Part shown: piece after piece, positions 1-6,503 of the stretch
How the letters are laid out: each line of letters starts with the position of its first letter
Position numbering within the stretch: the stretch's first letter is position 1
Assembly (NCBI GenBank): GCA_031279305.1
Contig: JAITIS010000047.1
Location: 1 to 13,122 of the forward strand
DNA length: 13,122 bases
Direction: 5' to 3'
From: Candidatus Margulisiibacteriota bacterium
GTDB taxonomy: Bacteria > Margulisbacteria > Termititenacia > Termititenacales > Termititenacaceae
Notes under the pieces: model-generated
What the model was told of the DNA's origin: nothing
The model's database searches: none
Seen by the model: the letters and a program-made list of their open reading frames with translations, nothing else
Position numbers and translations under genes: made by a program

Positions 1-9
1 CGCCGAACA

Positions 10-43
10 CTAATATTATAATGCCGGGCGCTAGTATCATAAT
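10..43. repeat. Imperfect direct repeat, 13 bp units 21 bp apart
   Basis: CTAATATTATAAT (10-22) and CTAGTATCATAAT (31-43) match at 11 of 13 positions and lie 21 bp apart, two helical turns. The second copy spans the stop codon of the branching enzyme gene. On the minus strand the outer copy contains a perfect TATAAT (15-20), so it may be part of a promoter or operator for a gene beyond the left edge. There is no good -35 box, so this is only a suggestion. Confidence 0.3.
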
Positions 44-2052
44 TTTTGCAAAACCAGAGCCGCGCGGCAGGGCAGATAAATAGGAAAGCCGTATTTGTCC
101 AGCTGTCTGGTTTGATAAACCACCTGCTGAGCGACGCGCTCCTGCCCGCCGTATATTTTTTGATCGGTATCAAAAACCACTCTGTATCTGCCGCTGTCCG
201 CCGGCAGCACATAATCCGGCGGCGAATACTGCGGATGAAAATTAAAAACAAAAATCATTCTCGCTTTACGAAACGCCAGAATTTTATTCTCCTGATCCAC
301 CCAGAGCTGGCGGGTGTCGGCGGCGGACAACAGTCTGGTTTTTTTCGCCAGCGCGAGCATATCCCGGTCAAATCTGGCCAGAAACTGGTATTTTAGTTTT
401 TTATTATCCGCCAGACTCCACTGGCGGCGCGCGTATTTATAGCTCCATTTGTTGCCGGCGCGCGGAAAATCTATCCATTCCGGATGGCCAAATTCGTTGC
501 CCATAAAATTAAGATAGCCCTCGCCGGCCAGCGCCAGCGAAATAAATCTGATCATTTTGTGCAGAGCCAGCCCGCGCGCGACGCGCAGATCGTCATCAGC
601 GATCTGCATATGCCAGTACATTTCTTTGTCCATCAGCCAGAAAGCGATAGTTTTGTCGCCGACCAGCGCCTGATCGTGCGACTCGCAGTAACCGATCACT
701 TTTTCCTGCGGACGGCGGCCGGATAGCACATTCCACATTTCCCAGAGGTCCCACTGCTCATCGGATTTTTCACGCAGGGTTTTGACCCAAAAATCCGGAC
801 TGCCCATCGCCAGCCGGTAATCAAAGCCCAGCCCGCCCTGTTTTACCGGCAGGCACATTCCCGGCATACCGCTCATATCCTCGGCGATAGTGACGGCCGC
901 GGGATTTATTTCTTTGACCAGCTCATTGGCAAACTGTAAATAAGTCGCCGCGTCCAGATCGGTGTTCATACTAAAATATTTGCTGTAATCCGTAAAAGCC
1001 GTGCCGAGGCCGTGGTCGTGATAGAGCATCGAAGTCACCCCGTCGAAACGCAGGCCGTCGAAATGAAATTCTGTGAGCCAGTACTGCACATTGGATAAAA
1101 GAAAATGCAGTGCCGCCGCCTTGCCGTAATCAAAAAGTTTAGAACCCCAAGCCGGATGATCGCCTTTGGCTCCAGCGTGAAAAAACTGGTACACTGTGCC
1201 GTCAAAACCATTGATGCCCTCGGCCTTGTTTTTCACCGCGTGGGAATGCACCAGATCCAGCAGCACGGATAGACCTATGTTGTGCGCTTTATTGATCAGA
1301 TATTTCAGATCTTCCGGCGTGCCGAAACGCGAGGAGGGCGCAAAAAAATTGGAAACCTGATAGCCGAAAGAACCGTAATAGGGATGTTCCTGCACCGCCA
1401 TCAGCTGCACCGCGGTGTAGCCGGCCTGTTTAATACGCGGCAGTATTTCTGCCGCAAACTCGCGGTAGGTTCCGATGCCTTCTTTTTCCAGAGCCATACC
1501 TACGTGCGCCTCGTAGATAAAAATATTTTTTTTGTCCGGCCGAAAATGTCCGTCCGTCCAGACAAAATTTTTGTCCCAGACCTGACCGCAAAAATCTTTG
1601 GTGCGCTCGTCCTGCACGACCCGGCGTATATACAGCGGTATCCGGTCTTCCCGCCCGTTGTCGCTGACTACATACACCTTGACCCGCGCGCCGTCGCCGA
1701 AACTATCCCGGTGCTTTTCTTTATCCAGCCGCAGTTCCCAGCAGCCGTTCTCGACGCGCGTCAAGGGATGGGCGGTTCTATCCCAGTTATTAAAATCGCC
1801 GATGAGATACAGCGCTCTGGCAGCCGGCGCCCACTCGCGGTAAACCCAGCCCTGCGGTTCGCGATGAAAACCAAAATACAGATGGCCGTTGGCAAAATTT
1901 CTAAAATATTTCGCGCCGCCCAATAAAGAGCTTTTGAGCTGCTGGTAACGCTCCAGGCGCAGTTTTAGATCCCCGGCATAAGGCCTAAGCCACGGATCCA
2001 GTTCCAGCAACTCTATTTTTTCCTGCGGCTCTAACAGCCCCGGTCTATTCAA
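37..2052 (-). CDS. glgB: 1,4-alpha-glucan branching enzyme, eukaryotic type (GH13_8)
   Basis: Makes alpha-1,6 branches in glycogen by cutting an alpha-1,4 chain and transferring it; cytoplasmic. The 671-residue protein has an N-terminal helical segment (about 15-45), a CBM48 domain (about 60-160, with GDFNNW at 85-90), a GH13 barrel (about 175-560) and a C-terminal all-beta domain. Expected catalytic residues are present: nucleophile D337 in LRFDGVTS, acid/base E391 in TIAEDMSGMP, and D460 in ESHDQALVGDK. From memory, segments such as YEAHVG, FDYRLAM, GYLNFMGNEFGHPEW and the C-terminal FNFHP resemble human GBE1 and plant/fungal enzymes far more than E. coli-type GlgB. The start is TTG, chosen because GGGGA (2058-2062) lies 5 nt upstream. 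It is the last gene of the STAS/ATPase cluster, 25 nt after the ATPase gene. No glgA, glgC or glgP is in the window. Confidence 0.93.
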   Translation of the reverse strand: MNRPGLLEPQEKIELLELDPWLRPYAGDLKLRLERYQQLKSSLLGGAKYFRNFANGHLYFGFHREPQGWVYREWAPAARALYLIGDFNNWDRTAHPLTRVENGCWELRLDKEKHRDSFGDGARVKVYVVSDNGREDRIPLYIRRVVQDERTKDFCGQVWDKNFVWTDGHFRPDKKNIFIYEAHVGMALEKEGIGTYREFAAEILPRIKQAGYTAVQLMAVQEHPYYGSFGYQVSNFFAPSSRFGTPEDLKYLINKAHNIGLSVLLDLVHSHAVKNKAEGINGFDGTVYQFFHAGAKGDHPAWGSKLFDYGKAAALHFLLSNVQYWLTEFHFDGLRFDGVTSMLYHDHGLGTAFTDYSKYFSMNTDLDAATYLQFANELVKEINPAAVTIAEDMSGMPGMCLPVKQGGLGFDYRLAMGSPDFWVKTLREKSDEQWDLWEMWNVLSGRRPQEKVIGYCESHDQALVGDKTIAFWLMDKEMYWHMQIADDDLRVARGLALHKMIRFISLALAGEGYLNFMGNEFGHPEWIDFPRAGNKWSYKYARRQWSLADNKKLKYQFLARFDRDMLALAKKTRLLSAADTRQLWVDQENKILAFRKARMIFVFNFHPQYSPPDYVLPADSGRYRVVFDTDQKIYGGQERVAQQVVYQTRQLDKYGFPIYLPCRAALVLQKL

Positions 2053-2057
2053 AGTTT

Positions 2058-2062
2058 TCCCC
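2058..2062 (-). promoter_or_regulatory. Ribosome binding site deciding the TTG start of glgB
   Basis: GGGGA on the minus strand lies 5 nt before a TTG codon at 2052. No ATG sits nearby in frame, and the protein begins well ahead of the conserved ELDPWLRPYA segment. This supports the TTG start. Confidence 0.6.
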
Positions 2063-2077
2063 GCTTTGCTAAAAACT

Positions 2078-2485
2078 TTATATTTTTTTCACCAGCGTCA
2101 CCACAGTACCGGATGCGCCGGAGCGGATTTTTAATTCATCCACCAGAGAACGCATTAACTTTAACCCCAGCCCCAAATGAATATCCTCGTCTTTTAGCGA
2201 ACGGCGCGGCGGATGGTCTGGATCAAAACCGCGTCCGCGGTCGGCTACTGTCACGGCCACCGCGCCGGGCTTTCTGGCAAATCTTATCTCCATATTGCCA
2301 AGTTTATCCGCATAAGCGTAACGCACAATATTGGCGCAGGCTTCGGACACCGCCGCCTTTAGGTCAGCCGCGGCTTCATCGCCCAAACCGGCGGCGGCCA
2401 GAAAATCACCTAGGGCGGAACGGACGGCGCCGACATACTGCGGCAAAGCGGGAAAAGTGACAACATCTTCCTGCCGGACGGGCAT
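2078..2485 (-). CDS. Anti-sigma factor-like serine kinase/ATPase (RsbW/SpoIIAB family)
   Basis: A 135-residue single-domain GHKL ATPase. The N-box is seen at 41-58 (E48 and N52 in EACAN), the G1 box at 82-86 (DRGRG), and the G2 glycine loop at 104-110 (LGLGLKL). In characterised relatives (SpoIIAB, RsbW, RsbT) such a protein binds a sigma factor or other target and is released by an unphosphorylated STAS partner, which it inactivates by serine phosphorylation. The partner is encoded just upstream, and the two genes overlap as TAATG, so translation is probably coupled and the products made in similar amounts. No sigma factor, PP2C phosphatase or response regulator is in the window, so the target is unknown. 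The next gene is glgB. Confidence 0.88.
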   Translation of the reverse strand: MPVRQEDVVTFPALPQYVGAVRSALGDFLAAAGLGDEAAADLKAAVSEACANIVRYAYADKLGNMEIRFARKPGAVAVTVADRGRGFDPDHPPRRSLKDEDIHLGLGLKLMRSLVDELKIRSGASGTVVTLVKKI

Positions 2486-2835
2486 TAGCGGGCGGTTTGG
2501 AAAGCTTCTGTTTCGCCGGGAAAAATCTTTAAGTTGCGGTTCAAGAGGCCGGACACCGTAAAAATTTTAAGGAGATTGGGTTGATTGCAGATCACCCTAA
2601 GCTCGCCTTTTTTTCCGGCTATTTTATTCAGGCTGTTGGCCAGAACGCCAAGACCTGTGCTGTCGATATAAGAAACATTTTCCATATTGACCGTGATCGT
2701 CGCGTGGCCGTCTTTGATGAGCGCCAAAAGCGCGTCATTTAAGATAGGATAAGTGTACACATCTATTTCGCCTTCCAGATCCAGCACCGGAATATCCTGA
2801 ATTTTTCGGCTTTTGATTTTGAGATCAAGTCCCAT
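2485..2835 (-). CDS. STAS-domain anti-sigma factor antagonist (RsbV/SpoIIAA family)
   Basis: A 116-residue single STAS domain, the usual size of the family. The phospho-acceptor motif IDSTGLGVL is intact, with S59 as the predicted phosphoserine following D58. A strand-rich N-terminus (IPVLDLEGEIDVYT) is also typical. By analogy with SpoIIAA/RsbV, the unphosphorylated form would bind the ATPase encoded next and free that protein's target, while phosphorylation at S59 would switch it off. The ATG at 2835 has a GGGG stretch 7 nt upstream and follows an extended -10 promoter at 2864-2872. It is the first gene of the group STAS, ATPase, glgB. The regulated process cannot be named from sequence. 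Confidence 0.9.
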   Translation of the reverse strand: MGLDLKIKSRKIQDIPVLDLEGEIDVYTYPILNDALLALIKDGHATITVNMENVSYIDSTGLGVLANSLNKIAGKKGELRVICNQPNLLKIFTVSGLLNRNLKIFPGETEAFQTAR

Positions 2836-2863
2836 ATAAACCCCGTTTTTATTTAGGAATAGA

Positions 2864-2872
2864 ATTATAGCA
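2864..2872 (-). promoter_or_regulatory. Extended -10 promoter for the STAS/ATPase/glgB cluster
   Basis: On the minus strand this reads TGCTATAAT, an exact extended -10 (TGnTATAAT), in the 40 nt between mutM and the STAS gene. No good -35 is found at 16-18 nt, which is common for extended -10 promoters. Transcription would start near 2857, giving a leader of roughly 20 nt. The site lies just past the mutM stop, so it separates this cluster from the oxidative-defence operon, although read-through is possible because no terminator is seen. Confidence 0.55.
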
Positions 2873-2875
2873 CAA

Positions 2876-3667
2876 TTATTTTTGGCATTTGGGGCAAATG
2901 TGCGTGGTCCGTCCGGCTAGTTTTACGCGCCGGATGGGCGTGCCGCACCGGCGGCAGTTTTTTTGCTTGTACACATTGAGCAGGTTTTGAAAATTGCCGC
3001 GCGCGCCGGTCGAGGTGATGTAATCCGAGACCGAAGCGCCCTTGTTTTTGATGCCAAGCCGCAAGACCGCGGTCACAGCTTTTAATAATTTTTCCGGCGC
3101 GAGCCGGTTTACCGGAGTATGCGGATCTACTCCTAAATAAAAAGCTGTTTCGTCCGCATAAATATTGCCCACTCCGGCCAAAATAGTTTGATCAAGCAAA
3201 AAAACTTTTAGCGCCTTGTCGGCATATCTCCGGCATAAAGCACGAAATTCCCGCGGAGTGACCGCCAAGGCGTCCGTCCCGGCGTTGATATAGTCCGCAA
3301 AATTTTTCCGCGGCGGCACGATTTGCCAGCGGCCAAATTTACGTATATCGCGGTAATACATTTTTGCCGCCATATTGGCCAATTCCAGAATAATATGCAC
3401 GTGCTTGTCCGGCTGATAATTTTCCGCTAGAAATAATTGTCCGGTCATCCGTAAATGCACGACCAGCCGCGCGCCTCGCCGCGTGGTGATTTTAATGTAC
3501 TTGCCGTGGCGGCTGATAGACACAAAACTGTCGCCGGCCAGAGCGCTCAGCCCTCCGCGGGGACTGGCCAGAGCCGGACAGGACACCCGTACTTTTTTAA
3601 TTTTCCGGCATAGGCAGGTTTTATTTAGGCCACTGACTATCGTCTCCACTTCCGGCAGTTCCGGCAT
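2876..3667 (-). CDS. mutM: Formamidopyrimidine-DNA glycosylase
   Basis: Removes 8-oxoguanine and ring-opened purines from DNA and cuts the strand by beta/delta elimination. The 263-residue protein starts with MPELPEVET, placing the catalytic P2 and E3 at the mature N-terminus. The conserved lysine region is SRHGKYIK (K56). A helix-two-turn-helix segment with QTILAGVGNIYADE lies near 160-175. A C-terminal zinc finger, CRRC-x16-CPKC, contains the DNA-contacting GRTTHICP. The gene follows the flavodiiron gene with only 3 nt between stop and start, and is the last gene of the PerR-headed group. That placement joins oxidative DNA repair to oxygen and peroxide removal. Length and motifs are normal. 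Confidence 0.96.
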   Translation of the reverse strand: MPELPEVETIVSGLNKTCLCRKIKKVRVSCPALASPRGGLSALAGDSFVSISRHGKYIKITTRRGARLVVHLRMTGQLFLAENYQPDKHVHIILELANMAAKMYYRDIRKFGRWQIVPPRKNFADYINAGTDALAVTPREFRALCRRYADKALKVFLLDQTILAGVGNIYADETAFYLGVDPHTPVNRLAPEKLLKAVTAVLRLGIKNKGASVSDYITSTGARGNFQNLLNVYKQKNCRRCGTPIRRVKLAGRTTHICPKCQK

Positions 3668-3670
3668 AAG

Positions 3671-4828
3671 CTAATTTACCTTTGCCGCGACATCTTTAGC
3701 CCAGAGAACAAGTTTGTCTTCATCCGCGGCGGAGGGCAGGCCTTTGACCAGAAAAGACGGCAGGATCTCCGGCTTGATATTGGAGAGCAGGCCGGCCAGC
3801 TGTTCCAGCGCTTTGCCGCCCCAGAGGCAAGAGCCGTACAGCCCGATATATCTGGTCTTAGGGCGCAGAGCATTAAGCAGCGCCGCCGCGTAAAGCGCGG
3901 CGGGATGCGCTCCGCCCAGCACCGTCGGCGCGCCGATCAGCGCCGCTCTGGCATCCACCAGCTCCATAGCCACCTCGCCCAGATCCGCGTCGGCCAGATC
4001 CAGCGCGCGGGCGGCGGCGCCTTGCGCCTCCAGCACACGGCGAATTATCCCTGTCATTTTCTGCACGCTGCCGTGCATTGACACATACAGGATCAGCGCG
4101 TTTTTCGTCTCTTCGCTGGTCCAGTCCGCATAAGCGTCAAAAATAAATTCCGGGCGGTTATAGGCCTGCCCGTGGCTGGGCGCGACGATCCGCGGATCCA
4201 GTTTTTTGGCCAGCTCCAGAGCCTTGCGCGACTGCGCCCGAAAAGGCATCATTATTTCCGCGTAATACCGCTTGGCGGCCAGATATATTTCCGCCTCATC
4301 AGTCACGTACAGATCAGCCGAGGCATAATGCGCGCCCAGAAAATCACAGCTGAATAAAATTTTTGCAGCCGGCAGAAAAGTGAACATTGTCTCCGGCCAG
4401 TGCACCCACGGCGCAAAATAAAATTCCAGCACAAAACCGCCGCCCAAATCCAGAGTCCCGCGATCCTCTACTAGAACAAATTTTTCAACCGGCAGATGCA
4501 GCAGTAATTTCAAAAAATCCCGGCCTTTGGCGCTGGCGACGATTTTAGCCTCTGGATACTCCCGCACAAAATCCCCCAGCGCGCCGCTGTGATCCTGCTC
4601 GGCGTGATTGGCAATAATGTAATCCGGCTTATATCCGGTCTCCCGGATATTTTTCAGCCACTCGTCCGCAAAAAGCGGATCGGAGGCGTCAATCACCGCG
4701 GTTTTTTCGCCGGCGATTAGATAAGAATTGTAGCTCGTACCGTGAGGCAGAGGAATCAGCGCGTCAAACAACCGACGCTTATTGTCATTGACTCCCACAG
4801 CAAAAACTCTGTCCGCCAGCCTGCGCAT
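3671..4828 (-). CDS. fprA: Flavodiiron protein (A-type flavoprotein, oxygen or NO reductase)
   Basis: A 385-residue soluble protein with an N-terminal metallo-beta-lactamase-like diiron domain (to about 245) and a C-terminal flavodoxin domain. Diiron ligands, numbered from the ATG, are H75, E77, D79 and H80 (HAEQDH), H143 in VHWPETM, D162 in SCDFLG and H219 in APSHG. The FMN-binding loop is YVSMHGSVQKM (about 248-258). Relatives reduce O2 to water and/or NO to N2O with electrons from rubredoxin. The rubredoxin gene lies immediately upstream with a gap under 10 nt, which fits that partnership. I chose the ATG at 4828; a TTG directly before it (4831) is possible. The rubrerythrin, superoxide reductase and PerR context argues for O2 detoxification rather than NO, but sequence alone does not decide. 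Confidence 0.94.
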   Translation of the reverse strand: MRRLADRVFAVGVNDNKRRLFDALIPLPHGTSYNSYLIAGEKTAVIDASDPLFADEWLKNIRETGYKPDYIIANHAEQDHSGALGDFVREYPEAKIVASAKGRDFLKLLLHLPVEKFVLVEDRGTLDLGGGFVLEFYFAPWVHWPETMFTFLPAAKILFSCDFLGAHYASADLYVTDEAEIYLAAKRYYAEIMMPFRAQSRKALELAKKLDPRIVAPSHGQAYNRPEFIFDAYADWTSEETKNALILYVSMHGSVQKMTGIIRRVLEAQGAAARALDLADADLGEVAMELVDARAALIGAPTVLGGAHPAALYAAALLNALRPKTRYIGLYGSCLWGGKALEQLAGLLSNIKPEILPSFLVKGLPSAADEDKLVLWAKDVAAKVN

Positions 4829-4837
4829 CAATCCGCT

Positions 4838-4981
4838 CTAGTCTGACACTTTGTCAAAAGCGTCTTTGCCGGCGCCGCATTCTGGACAGGTCCAATCCTC
4901 CGGCAGATCTGCAAAAGCGACATTGTTATTCTGCGCCGGGTCGTAAACATAGCCGCAAATATTGCAAATATATTTTGCCAT
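4838..4981 (-). CDS. rub: Rubredoxin, short form
   Basis: A 47-residue one-iron electron carrier with two rubredoxin knuckles, CNICGY (C6, C9) and CPECGAG (C32, C35), and the conserved LPEDW segment. It is shorter than the usual 52-54 residues because the loop between the knuckles (DPAQNNNVAFADLP) lacks about seven residues, as in the 45-residue Desulfovibrio desulfuricans rubredoxin. Its likely partners are the flavodiiron protein encoded next and the rubrerythrin encoded before it. The start at 4981 is fixed by AAGGAG 6 nt upstream. An in-frame ATG at 5044 would add 21 unrelated residues and is not believed. A possible own promoter lies at 5033-5062. Confidence 0.95.
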   Translation of the reverse strand: MAKYICNICGYVYDPAQNNNVAFADLPEDWTCPECGAGKDAFDKVSD

Positions 4982-5032
4982 AAATTTCTCCTTTGTTATT
5001 TTATTGCCTAGTAAAATACCCGTTTCATAAAT

Positions 5033-5062
5033 CTTATACTTCACGGCGCTAACGCTTGTGAA
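5033..5062 (-). promoter_or_regulatory. Possible internal promoter before rubredoxin
   Basis: On the minus strand TTCACA (5057-5062, five of six with TTGACA) is followed after 18 nt by TATAAG (5033-5038, five of six with TATAAT). It would allow rubredoxin and the flavodiiron gene to be made apart from the upstream genes. An inverted repeat (5039-5063) covers the -35 and spacer, so it may be an operator or, in read-through RNA, a hairpin. Confidence 0.35.
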
Positions 5063-5063
5063 G
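5039..5063 (-). repeat. Inverted repeat / RNA hairpin between rubrerythrin and rubredoxin
   Basis: In minus-strand RNA, CUUCAC pairs with GUGAAG. An inner GCG-UUAG-CGC stem-loop sits inside, separated by a small AA/C internal loop. It starts 6 nt after the rubrerythrin stop. No U-run follows, so it is not a standard intrinsic terminator. It could limit 3' decay of the upstream message or mark a processing site. Confidence 0.45.
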
Positions 5064-5068
5064 CATTG

Positions 5069-5644
5069 CTAATAATTCTCCGCCAAAAGCTCGAAATAAC
5101 TCTGGGCGTGCGCGCAGGCCGGACACTGTTTCGGGGCTTCCGCGCCCTCAAAAACATAACCGCAGTTGCGGCATTTCCAGAGCGCAGACTGGTCTTTCTT
5201 AAACACTTTATGGCCTTTTACATTTGCCAGCAGTCTGCGGTAGCGCGTCTCGTGGCGTTTTTCGACCTCAGCAATCTCCGCAAAAGTTTTGGCAATATCC
5301 GCAAACCCTTCCGTTGTCGCCTCCGCCGCAAAATTTTTGTACAATATTTCCCACTCTTCCTGCTCGCCGTTGGCCGCCGCCAGCAGATTGTCCGCGGTTT
5401 TGCCGATCACGCCGGCCGGGTAGCTGGCCGTGATCTCTACGGCTCCGCCCTCCAAATATTTGAAAAACCGCTCGGCGTGTTCTTTTTCATTCTCGGCGGT
5501 TTCCTCAAAAATGGCGGCTATCTGCTCATAGCCTTCTTTCCGCGCCGCGCTGGAAAAAAATTTGTAGCGGCTGCGCGCCTGCGATTCTCCGGCAAAAGAT
5601 TTTAAGAGATTCTTTTCCGTTTTAGTGCCTTTTACTGATGTCAT
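5069..5644 (-). CDS. rbr: Rubrerythrin
   Basis: A non-haem peroxidase that reduces hydrogen peroxide to water in anaerobes. The 191-residue protein has an N-terminal ferritin-like four-helix domain and a C-terminal rubredoxin domain. Diiron ligands are visible as E20 in FAGESQARSRY, E53 and H56 in ENEKEHAERF, E94 and E97 in the third helix, and E128/H131 in VEKRHETRY. The rubredoxin iron is held by CRNCGY (C158, C161) and CPAC (C174, C177). The length is standard. AAGGAG lies 8 nt before the ATG. It sits 23 nt after the superoxide reductase gene, which makes the peroxide that rubrerythrin removes. Expression is probably from the PerR-controlled promoter at 6497-6524. Confidence 0.97.
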   Translation of the reverse strand: MTSVKGTKTEKNLLKSFAGESQARSRYKFFSSAARKEGYEQIAAIFEETAENEKEHAERFFKYLEGGAVEITASYPAGVIGKTADNLLAAANGEQEEWEILYKNFAAEATTEGFADIAKTFAEIAEVEKRHETRYRRLLANVKGHKVFKKDQSALWKCRNCGYVFEGAEAPKQCPACAHAQSYFELLAENY

Positions 5645-5667
5645 AATTTTTTCTCCTTATAAAAATT

Positions 5668-6057
5668 TTATTTCAGCCTGCTTGACCACAGGCCGTGCAG
5701 ATTGCAGTAAGCGCTCGACTCTATTAGCTGCGTCGCCGCGATCTTAAACAGCGCTTGCGGCGGATCGCCGGGCTTTAAGAACCTGCGCCCGATTTTGCCG
5801 TCCGCGGTCTTGACCGCGATCCACTCTATAAAATGTTTTTCTTCCATAGGATGGGCGACGGAACCGACTTTGACCAGATCGCCGTCCGCGGTGATTTCCA
5901 GTACCGGCAGGTGTTTTTCCCGGGCTGCGTCCGTCGTGTTGGCTTTAAGCTCGGCCATTGGCTCTCCGCAGCAATTCAAAATCCCGCCGCCGGATGTCAG
6001 CGCCTCAACGACCGCTCCGCAATGCGCGCATTTATAAATCTTATGCTTCTCGATCAT
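5668..6057 (-). CDS. dfx: Desulfoferrodoxin (superoxide reductase, two-iron form)
   Basis: Reduces superoxide to hydrogen peroxide without making oxygen. The 129-residue protein has an N-terminal desulforedoxin-like domain with centre I ligands C10, C13, C29 and C30 (YKCAHCG, LNCCGEP). The C-terminal superoxide reductase domain has centre II ligands H49, H69, H75, C118 and H121 (EKHLPV, VAHPMEEKHF, AYCNLHGLW). E47 and K48, which act at the open face of the iron in this family, are present. A near-perfect ribosome binding site (AAAGGAGG, 5 nt before the ATG) predicts strong translation. It is the second gene of the perR group, 15 nt after perR. Confidence 0.97.
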   Translation of the reverse strand: MIEKHKIYKCAHCGAVVEALTSGGGILNCCGEPMAELKANTTDAAREKHLPVLEITADGDLVKVGSVAHPMEEKHFIEWIAVKTADGKIGRRFLKPGDPPQALFKIAATQLIESSAYCNLHGLWSSRLK

Positions 6058-6072
6058 ATCAACCTCCTTTAA

Positions 6073-6486
6073 TTAAATCTTTTTCTGCGGGCTTTTTAAA
6101 CATTTCCGGCAGACGCCCTGATGATACTGCCAGGTTTTTTCTATCTTGTGCCCCCGCAAAACAGCCGCGCCGGCGCGGCGGATCGGCATATCATAGATCT
6201 CCCCGCAAACCCGGCACAAAAAATGGGCGTGCGGCGCGCGGCCGTATTCATAATTAGTGCGTCTGGCATCGATAGTCAGGCGGTTGACCGCGCCGGCATC
6301 AACCAGAGCCTCCAGCGTATTATAGACGGTGGCCAGCGACAGCGAGGGGCACAGGGGCTTTAATTTTTTATAGATCTCCTCGGCAGAGGGGTGAATATAG
6401 CCGCTCCGCAAATACTCCAGCACCGCCAGCCTCTGCGGGGTAGCCTTTACTTTTTTCTCCCGCAGTCTTTCCAGCATTTTTTCCAT
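6073..6486 (-). CDS. perR: Peroxide-responsive repressor, Fur family (PerR-like)
   Basis: A 137-residue Fur-family repressor with an N-terminal winged helix (about 1-80; recognition helix near SLATVYNTLEALV) and a C-terminal dimerisation domain. The structural zinc site is CRVC (C91, C94) with CRKC (C126, C129). Expected regulatory metal ligands are H32, E80, H86, H88 and D99. D99 aligns with PerR D104, favouring PerR over Fur, while E80 replaces the Asp of Bacillus PerR. Genes downstream (dfx, rbr, rub, fprA) are typical PerR targets. A perfect 7-1-7 palindrome overlaps its own -10 box. The predicted RNA start is only a few nt before the ATG at 6486. A second in-frame ATG (6477) with GGA 5 nt upstream may be the real start. 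Confidence 0.92.
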   Translation of the reverse strand: MEKMLERLREKKVKATPQRLAVLEYLRSGYIHPSAEEIYKKLKPLCPSLSLATVYNTLEALVDAGAVNRLTIDARRTNYEYGRAPHAHFLCRVCGEIYDMPIRRAGAAVLRGHKIEKTWQYHQGVCRKCLKSPQKKI

Positions 6487-6488
6487 AA

Positions 6489-6503
6489 TTAGAATAATTC
6501 TAA
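6489..6503. promoter_or_regulatory. Fur/PerR-type operator (7-1-7 palindrome)
   Basis: TTAGAATAATTCTAA is a perfect 7-1-7 inverted repeat with the design of the Bacillus PerR box (TTATAATNATTATAA), differing at one base per half. It ends 2 nt from the perR ATG and covers the -10 box, so bound repressor would block RNA polymerase. This predicts autoregulation of perR and the defence genes behind it. Confidence 0.78.

Noticed and set aside
1282..1926. Long plus-strand open frame (214 codons) opposite glgB
   Set aside because: It is the antisense shadow of a clear branching enzyme gene, has no recognisable domain and no ribosome binding site.
4982..5044. 21-residue N-terminal extension of rubredoxin from an ATG at 5044
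   Set aside because: A perfect AAGGAG stands before the ATG at 4981, and rubredoxins start at this point; the extra residues match nothing.
5039..5063. Hairpin after rubrerythrin as an intrinsic terminator
   Set aside because: The stem is not followed by a T-run on the minus strand, and the operon appears to continue.
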